64,000 nt of DNA. Source: Diphasiastrum complanatum. Its lineage: Eukaryota > Streptophyta > Lycopodiopsida > Lycopodiales > Lycopodiaceae. The position numbers and the translations under genes were made by a program. The stretch covers positions 22,406,422-22,470,421 of the forward strand of contig CM055109.1 of assembly GCA_029204225.1 (NCBI GenBank). The letters run 5' to 3'. Under the pieces are notes generated by a model. The model saw only the letters and a list, made by a program, of their open reading frames with translations. It searched no databases and was not told the origin of the DNA. Positions 57,542 through 64,000 of this stretch are shown here, piece after piece (within the stretch, counting starts at the first letter, position 1; the number at the start of each line of letters is the position of its first letter).

Positions 57542-58027
57542 GTGGCAACGCTGCCTGCTGACTTGTCACCACTCCCTGCCACGCAGGCAGAGCAGTCTGC
57601 CTGCGTGGCAGCAGCTGCCCGGTCATGCCCGCCGATCCCACCATTTATTCCCGATTTAGCTCCTCTTCCGTCTTCTTGCCCTATTCTTCCCACACCGACC
57701 ATTGCCCAGCCTACAGAAAATATCCCATATACGCCTTCCAAATCAACCGAACTTTTTTCCTCTTGGCAGATCGATCAAATCAAGGCAGAATTTCAGCTTT
57801 TGCGAGATGAAATTTCACAGCTGAAAGGAACGGTTACCTCTTTGATCAATGAAAAGAACATATTGTATTCCAAGGTTACATCACTCGTGGATGACGACCG
57901 CACATATATCCAGGTAGAGGAGAGGCGTAAGGCCTTTCAGGCAGCTCGTGAGTCTGGTAGACGAGTCATTTATCGAGATGGACAAGTGCCCTTTCTTGGA
58001 GGCACTCCTAGCAGCTCTCAGTGCTAG
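57542..58027 (+). CDS. LINE ORF1-like protein (161 codons)
   Basis: Pro/Ala/Ser-rich N-terminus, then a helical segment (DQIKAEFQLLRDEISQLKG) likely to form a coiled coil, and a basic end. It lies directly upstream of endonuclease and RT sequence, where ORF1 of a LINE is expected. ORF1 proteins of LINEs bind RNA and often form coiled-coil trimers; no RNA-recognition or zinc-knuckle motif is seen here. It may instead be the amino end of one fused ORF. Confidence 0.45.
   Translation: MATLPADLSPLPATQAEQSACVAAAARSCPPIPPFIPDLAPLPSSCPILPTPTIAQPTENIPYTPSKSTELFSSWQIDQIKAEFQLLRDEISQLKGTVTSLINEKNILYSKVTSLVDDDRTYIQVEERRKAFQAARESGRRVIYRDGQVPFLGGTPSSSQC
57577..57610. repeat. Perfect 15-bp inverted repeat with 4-base loop
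   Basis: TGCCACGCAGGCAGA, loop GCAG, TCTGCCTGCGTGGCA. GC-rich and perfectly paired; in RNA it would form a very stable hairpin near the start of the LINE ORF1-like frame. Confidence 0.95.
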
Positions 58028-58079
58028 AGATTTGGGGTCCCCGGGTTCGGAAGTGCCCCGAGGCCCCATCCACACCATC

Positions 58080-60754
58080 TCCAGATTGGAGTATGGAACT
58101 GTGATGGTATACACTCATCTTCCATAGTTGGAGACTGATCGATTTCATCACTAGCAGAGATTTATTGCTTTTTTTTTATGGAGACTCACGAGAGTCAAGA
58201 GAGAGGATTACCTATTTTTCTAGGATACAGATGGGATTCCGTATACAGACCCGAGACTAGATCAGCTAGTGGTCGCGGATCCGGAGGGGTTGCATGCCTA
58301 TACAAGGACTCTCTTCACCCGAGCATCGAGTTCATCATACATGACGAGCATGCACGCTACATATGGCTTCGTATTGTTGGACAGGATATTGGTTTGGATA
58401 GGGACCTCTTTGTGGCAGTCTGTTATTTTCCTCCAGTCTTCGTCCTTTGCTGAGGGCATAGGTTCACCCTACCTTGATCTATTGTCGGATATTATCATAT
58501 TCGTAGAGCAGGGGCATATTTTTCTCATTGGGGATTTTAATGCTCGGACCTCATCACGGCAGTCAGGGTTTTATGACATCACCGACCAACTCCGCGTTCA
58601 TGCCCTTGACCTATTACCCTATAAGGTGAGCATTTATTGCAGTTTGGAGAGGCCCATGAGTTAGCTGTTTACAATGGCCTATCAGCCTCACAGCGGTGGA
58701 CCTAGTGTTGTGAATTATCTCATGGGATCACCATCCTCCATACGTCTCATCTCTGATTTTTATGTATCTCCCACCACTCTCTCTGATCATTCTTTTCTCT
58801 CCTTTGTTATCGGCCGCCTCCCACCTCCCCAGCCATCCTCACATCCCTTACTTACACGTGCACCCAGGTATACATTCAGTTCTCTCTCTACGCCACCACT
58901 CCACCAGGAGTTTCTAGCCTCCTTATTCTATTCCTTCCCACAAGATAGTACAGTCGAGACTCAAGCTGCCTTTCTTAGCACCTCTCTTCATACCGTTGCT
59001 TCCCTAGCTTTTCCATCTAAGCCCCATAAAGGCAAACACACACGTTCCTCATCGCTACGGCCTCTGCACCCCCCGTGGTATGATGCCGAATGTCACTCTC
59101 TTCATCACCTTGTCCCCCATGCCCGTACCCATGAGCCTCACCTCCTCCGCTCCGCCAGATGCTCTTACCATCGCACACTCCTCCGGAAAAAGCGTGCCTA
59201 TGATGACTCGGAAGGAAAACGTCTTGTTGACCTTCTCTTCAGTTCCTCTTCAGGCGCCTTTTGGCGTGAGTTTATCCCTCGTGCTCCACCACCTCTCCTG
59301 GATGACCTCCACATATGGACCGACTACGCTACCAAACTATATACCATACCCACAGACGCACCCATCTCTATCTCCCCACGCCTCTCTGAGTTCACCTTCT
59401 TCACCTCTGACATGGTACTTAGTGGCCATCAAGAGAATGAAGTCTCATAAGGCAAGAGATATTGAGGACCTTGAGTCTGAACTCCTAACCCATGCTTCCG
59501 ACCTTCTTGCTTCCACAGCCACTCTCCTAAATTACGACGTTGTCTCTGGCTTCCCTCCATCCTGGTGCACCAACATCATCCACCCTATTCATAAAAATGG
59601 TGATCCCATTCCTGGTAACTACCGCACCATCATGATTGGGCATGCTCTCTCAAAGCTCTATGGTACCATACTCCAGTCTGCAGTGAGTTCAAAGGCGGAA
59701 GCCAAGAGATTACATGCATTGGGGTAGGCAGGTTTCCGATCTCATTATTTGACCACTGACCATATTTCCACACTTCGAGCTTTGATTGAGAAAGCTAAGT
59801 ACATGAAAGTGAAGGTTTACTATTTTTTTGTGGACTTCAGGAAAGCCTTTGATTCTGTACCACGCTCCCTGCTCATTCAGAGACTTCGGGACCTTGGTTT
59901 CTCCACAGATATTGTTCTAGCAGTGATGGCTCTTTATGAGGTCTTGGGATGTTTCTGATAGGGCAGTGGCCTATCTGATCACATTTGGAGCACCATGAAA
60001 CATAGATGTTCTCTTTCAGCGGTTCTCTTTGGATTGCACATTGATGAGTTAGAGTGAGTCATCTTACAGTGTGGCGGGGCTGGCTGTAGACTTGGCACCA
60101 TTCTGATTGCTATTCTCCTCTATGCAGATGATGTGGTACTAGTATCCCCGACCAGAGAGGGATTATAGAGGCAGCTACATTGTTTACAGGGATTTTGTAC
60201 TAGAAGGGGATTGGGGGTGAACACTGCGAAGACCAAGGTTATGGTCTTCAACACTTCTTGAGCCTTCATGCAATGCCAGGAGCTCAACCTGGATGGACAG
60301 GCCTTAGAGGTAGTTTCCTCTTATACTTATCTAGGGATACTCTTTTCTGGTCCTACCTTCAGCATGCGACCAGCTGCCACCACCCGACTTGGGAAGGGGC
60401 ATTCCTCTCTTGTTCAGCTTGAGCGGTTCTGCTTCAGGAAGCTCATCCGAGATGCTCATAGTAAGTGTAGGCTTTTTGATACTATTGTCACCCCCCACAA
60501 CCTTGTATGCAGTAGAGACATGGTGTACTGGTCTTCCTTCATCACACTGGGCCAGCATTTCACGATTACAGACCACCATGTTAGCTCGTATGATTCAGGC
60601 GAAGCCCTCAATTCCACACGAGATTCTTCTTGCAAAGTTTGTCGTTCCACCCATTTCGATAGATGCCGCTTTCCAGCTTATCGCATATATTCAGAGAGTC
60701 CAGGCTCTGCCTGATGCAGATATGAGATATACACAGACAGCACTTGTTTCCTAA
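58080..60754 (+). pseudogene. LINE (non-LTR retrotransposon) endonuclease and reverse transcriptase
   Basis: APE-type endonuclease comes first: IGVWNCDG near 58090, METHES near 58178, GSGGVACLYKDSL near 58280, GDFNAR near 58535 and LSDHSFLSF near 58782. A linker (PPWYDAEC near 59070) leads to RT: VSGFPPSWCTNIIHPIHKNGD near 59540, FFVDFRKAFDSVPR near 59828 and LLYADDVVLVSPT near 60115. The C-terminal domain lies near 60500-60750 (YAVETWCTGL, IPHEILLAKF). Many stops and frameshifts (near 58450, 58660, 59450, 59727, 59958) break it. The catalytic YADD is kept. This order fits the APE class of LINEs. The 3' end, tail and target duplication are not identified. Confidence 0.85.
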
Positions 60755-63700
60755 CACTTCCTTCATGACCAGGGCTATCAACTATCATGGTTCTCCCAAG
60801 CATCCCACGTCCTCCTTGAGTCATTTGGTATCTCCAATACAGAGCTCCCCTCAGGTACTTATTAGTATATCAGGTGTGTCTTATATCGGGCATATCTAGA
60901 TCGTACTTGGAGGCGACAGCTTTGGGTTAAACCTCAAAAAGTGCCTTCCACAAACCAAAGGCACCAAATAATTCTACCAACCAAAAAAAGAAAAATTGTT
61001 GAACCGACTAAGAATAGAATTGCAAAAGAAAAAGGCCGCTAAGATTTCTTTTTTATGTTGACACTACCACAATTAAGCTATCCAATACACCTTTCATAAA
61101 CAAGGTCTAAACAAATCTTCAAAGCTAACACAAAATTAGAATTTCAACTGAAAATTAAGCTTTTTCAAAACCTTACCATCAATGAAATCCAAGCTTACAA
61201 ATTCAAGATTCAAAGAATTTATCAGCCAAACAAAATTGCAAAAAGAATTGTGATAAAATCAAGCTAAAAACATGTACACCTTGTACACAAAAATAGGTGG
61301 TTCTAATACCAACCGTAATGATTCCAATAACCGATCATCGTGAGATAACCAAGGTGACTTACCATACAGCCCATAGAGTCCAAACCCCATGCATTGGCTA
61401 TCGACACCACCGTTATGCCCGATCAAGTCTCTAATGATTATTGGAGTCCCATACCACTCGCCATAGCTATTGGCTCTCACTGGCATCAACTTGAGGCTAG
61501 AGAATTGTCTTGGCCATGCACTCATACCATCATGAATTGAGGTGTTCCTGCCCCTACATATAGTACAAGTAGCCCCCACCCCAAGCACCAATGTTTCGAG
61601 GACCTTTTTGAAGCAGCTTTTTGGAACGGGTTTGAAATGGCAACCCTAGGAAAGAAATGACAACGGTTTTACAGTCTCTTTTGGGAAAAGATATCGTGTA
61701 GGCAATGTAGATTATAATAAATCAACAATCAATCTTGAATCCCGACTCAAGAGTTGGAACTCCCGAGTCCAACCTAAGACCTACTTTGATCCCATACTAC
61801 ATAGTAAATAGATTGACGGACATTTTTTTTTTTTTTGGAAAAATAGCTTATGGCTGAAACTTTTTTAGGGGAGCAATGGTCAAAACCAGCGTTTTGCCTC
61901 TCAGAAGTGCAGTAGATAGGGCACAAACAGATAAAAGTCAGTAGCTATTTGGTTGTTATTTGCTCTGGTTCTCAGTTATTGTTAATGCTACAATTTGGGC
62001 TATCAACTCTATGGATGATGATCACTTTTGCAATCATTTCAGTGGAGATGTGAGTGCAATGTGCATATAGTTGGGGGCATAAATATTGGGCCCTTATCGG
62101 CGCACATCACCCCTCCTGCTACTGTCGTCGGCCCCTGGCGGGGGGATCGGGGGGTAGCGCCCCTCGAAGCAAAAAGCGAGGTACAATTGCTCTATAGTTC
62201 TCTGTCTTTGTCCCACTGGAATCATCTGTGATCGTAACGAACAGGCTAGAGGTTAGTTTTGAATTTTTATCCTTGACAGAACCCAACATGGATTAATGCA
62301 CCTAAACTGGACCAAATTGTACCTGAAATATTTGGAAAACTACACAGTAATAATGCTCTTAATTAGAGCTTTCATCTCATACCCATATTGCCCAAAAAAA
62401 AATTTAAAAAAAATACGATTTTGAACGTTTCTACAAAAATTCCAAAACGCGATTCTGGACCGCGATTTGGACCACGATTTTGGACCGCGTTTCGGAATCA
62501 GAGTGCAACTATGGTTCAGTATTTATGTTGAATCAATGGCTTTTCATGTAATTTGAGTTGTATATAATTCATTTTAGCTTGAGTGCTTGGTATTCTTTAC
62601 TCTTGACTAACTACACATTACTAGGTTTTGGTGTTTTAAAGATTGAAAAGTGAGCTCTATTTAGCCTTGTTGCTAGTGACTTTGTTTATCTTTTGTCAAC
62701 GAAGCCTGTCTGCTCTTGCATTGCCGACTGAATATAACAACATCCAGATTTAGAATTGTCCTTGAAGAATAAATCATGCCGTCATCACTCTAGGTATGAA
62801 ATTATCATATTTCGGCATATTTTACCGTAGATAGTTGGAATTCGCTCTTAGGTGTAGCGTGTCTCAGGCTTTCTCATATTGCACAACGTTTCTTGACACT
62901 TTGGTTTGCCTAATGTTTCTTTGTTGTGTTGGACTGGACTTTACTACATGTTACTTGCATGGGTTTGAATTTGTCTTTGTCAGTATGTTACTTCTCTGTT
63001 TGGTGAGCATTTTGATTCATACCAATTTGTTTGAATCCAGTTGCTCAGTCTCACACTGCTGTATCTGTGGATAGTTTCGCTATGGCTTACCATGATAGGG
63101 TCGGTACTAATGTCGTTTGGTACATACATACAACATTTGGCCAGCCTGCACTTATTTAAAGGGCTTTTAAATTGGTATGGCTAAGTAGAAAAAGAGGCAA
63201 GACATTACTGCAAGTAGGTGTAAATTAATTGTTTATGAAAAAATAACCATAAGCCGATTCTTTCCCATTTCAAACCATCAATGTATGTACTATGGACAAT
63301 TGATCATGACAATAGTTATCAGAATTAGGTGGCACTTGGGAGTTTCAACTCTCGAGTAAGGATGCACGATTGATCATTGATTAATTATAATGTACAAAGA
63401 AAGAAAGAAAGAAAGAAAACACTAAAAACCTTTTTGCTGATTCTTTCCTGTTTCAAAAAATTTGCACGTTTCGCGGTTTGAATCGCAGTTTGCGAATCGC
63501 ATACTCAGCGAATTGCGATTCGCTGCAACTATGTACTAAACTATATCTCAAACGAAACTCCATGACTTATAAGAAGCAATTGGCAAATCCCAAAATATAG
63601 AAAGTGATGCATCTACGAAAGAACAAACAGCAAAGTGCCCATACCTTCAAACAGCCAAAGTTAAGCAACCCACATGACACATTCCTTTGATCCATTCATT

Positions 63701-64000
63701 CCAAAGTAGAGTAGCATCTGAAAACTCGGCAGAAGCAAACAGTAAATGCGAGCAGTGCCTTGCTGGGACGATGCCTTGGATGTGGAATGGGATGAAGAGA
63801 AGGATAAACCCTAAACCCTCAAGCTAGAAACCTGAATTATGAAGGCTCTGCCTTTTTGTTTTGGCAGGTTTCGATTCCAAAACTATCTCCCTTGCTACTT
63901 GGAGGGTGCCTTGATGTTTTGGTGAATGACACAAAGGTTCTATTGTGGGTATTGACGTCTTAGCCTTTGGCCAAAACATGTTCAAAACATTGGTGCGGTT
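60755..64000. other. No gene supported
   Basis: AT-rich spacer. A minus-strand frame at 61259-61591 ends next to a copia-PBS-like TGGTATTAGAACC and is not convincing as a gene. A G/C patch with G runs (GGCGGGGGGATCGGGGGG) lies near 62140. Reiterated GGACCGCGATTT-like words occur near 62455-62490 and GCGAATCGCA-like words near 63470-63530. Confidence 0.45.
63397..63418. repeat. (AAAG)5 microsatellite
   Basis: ACAAAGAAAGAAAGAAAGAA and one more unit; ordinary simple repeat. Confidence 0.9.

Noticed and set aside
57460-57741. Minus-strand frame over the LINE ORF1 region
   Set aside because: Antisense to a better supported frame; openness comes from GC-rich sequence.
61259-61591. 110-codon minus-strand frame
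   Set aside because: No domain; its end merges with a PBS-like word, so it may be old LTR sequence.

Overview
The window looks like transposon-packed nuclear DNA from a land plant. The evidence is several Ty1/copia and Ty3/gypsy LTR retrotransposons with plant-type primer-binding sites (PBS; TGGTATCA for copia, tRNA-Asp-like TGGCGCCGTTG for gypsy), a degenerate LINE, long CT and AT microsatellites, AT-rich spacer and GT-AG introns. I cannot name the species. A large-genome, possibly seed-free plant is a guess from the LINE and transposase types. I recognise no intact ordinary housekeeping gene.

Layout. 1-15.2 kb is a graveyard of broken copia and gypsy fragments on both strands, some fused to one another, including a gypsy element that lost its RT/RNase H and ends abruptly in a copia integrase. 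15.4-18.2 kb is a broken minus-strand reading frame of about 700 residues that I do not recognise. 18.2-20.5 kb is an internally deleted copia with its 3' LTR, followed directly by a PBS. 20.9-25.1 kb is a complete non-autonomous gypsy-like element (two LTRs carrying long CT tracts, matching 5-bp target duplication GAGCC).

25.3-32.0 kb is the most interesting part: a compact three-gene cluster unlike the retrotransposons around it. Gene A (+) is an intron-containing, decayed DDE transposase-like gene whose GDLK, zinc-ligand and GMEKSH motifs recall the RAG1/KDZ-like group. Gene B (-) meets A tail to tail with about 30 bp between stop codons; it is acidic and ends in a segment faintly like histone H4. 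Gene C (+) is a clear divergent histone H3 with CENH3-like residues and a long spliced C-terminal extension. B and C diverge from a tandemly repeated region holding ten CACGTG boxes and three pairs of inverted repeats spaced 81-82 bp within each pair. I suggest, as inference, a mobile element that carries its own histone gene or genes.

32.1-33.6 kb is a minus-strand 3' copia remnant. 34.3-40.5 kb is a very young, full-length minus-strand copia (LTRs differ by about three substitutions and one 10-bp indel; 1322-codon open polyprotein) with an unusual duplication of more than 110 bp at its flanks. 40.6-47.8 kb is spacer with short tandem duplications, a GC-rich island and an AT microsatellite. 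47.8-54.1 kb is a second full-length copia (737-bp LTRs, target duplication TTTGT, open polyprotein), the intact relative of the fragments at 1-1.5, 18.2-20.5 and 32.1-33.6 kb. 57.5-60.9 kb is a decayed LINE (ORF1-like, APE endonuclease, reverse transcriptase). The rest is spacer in which I see no gene.
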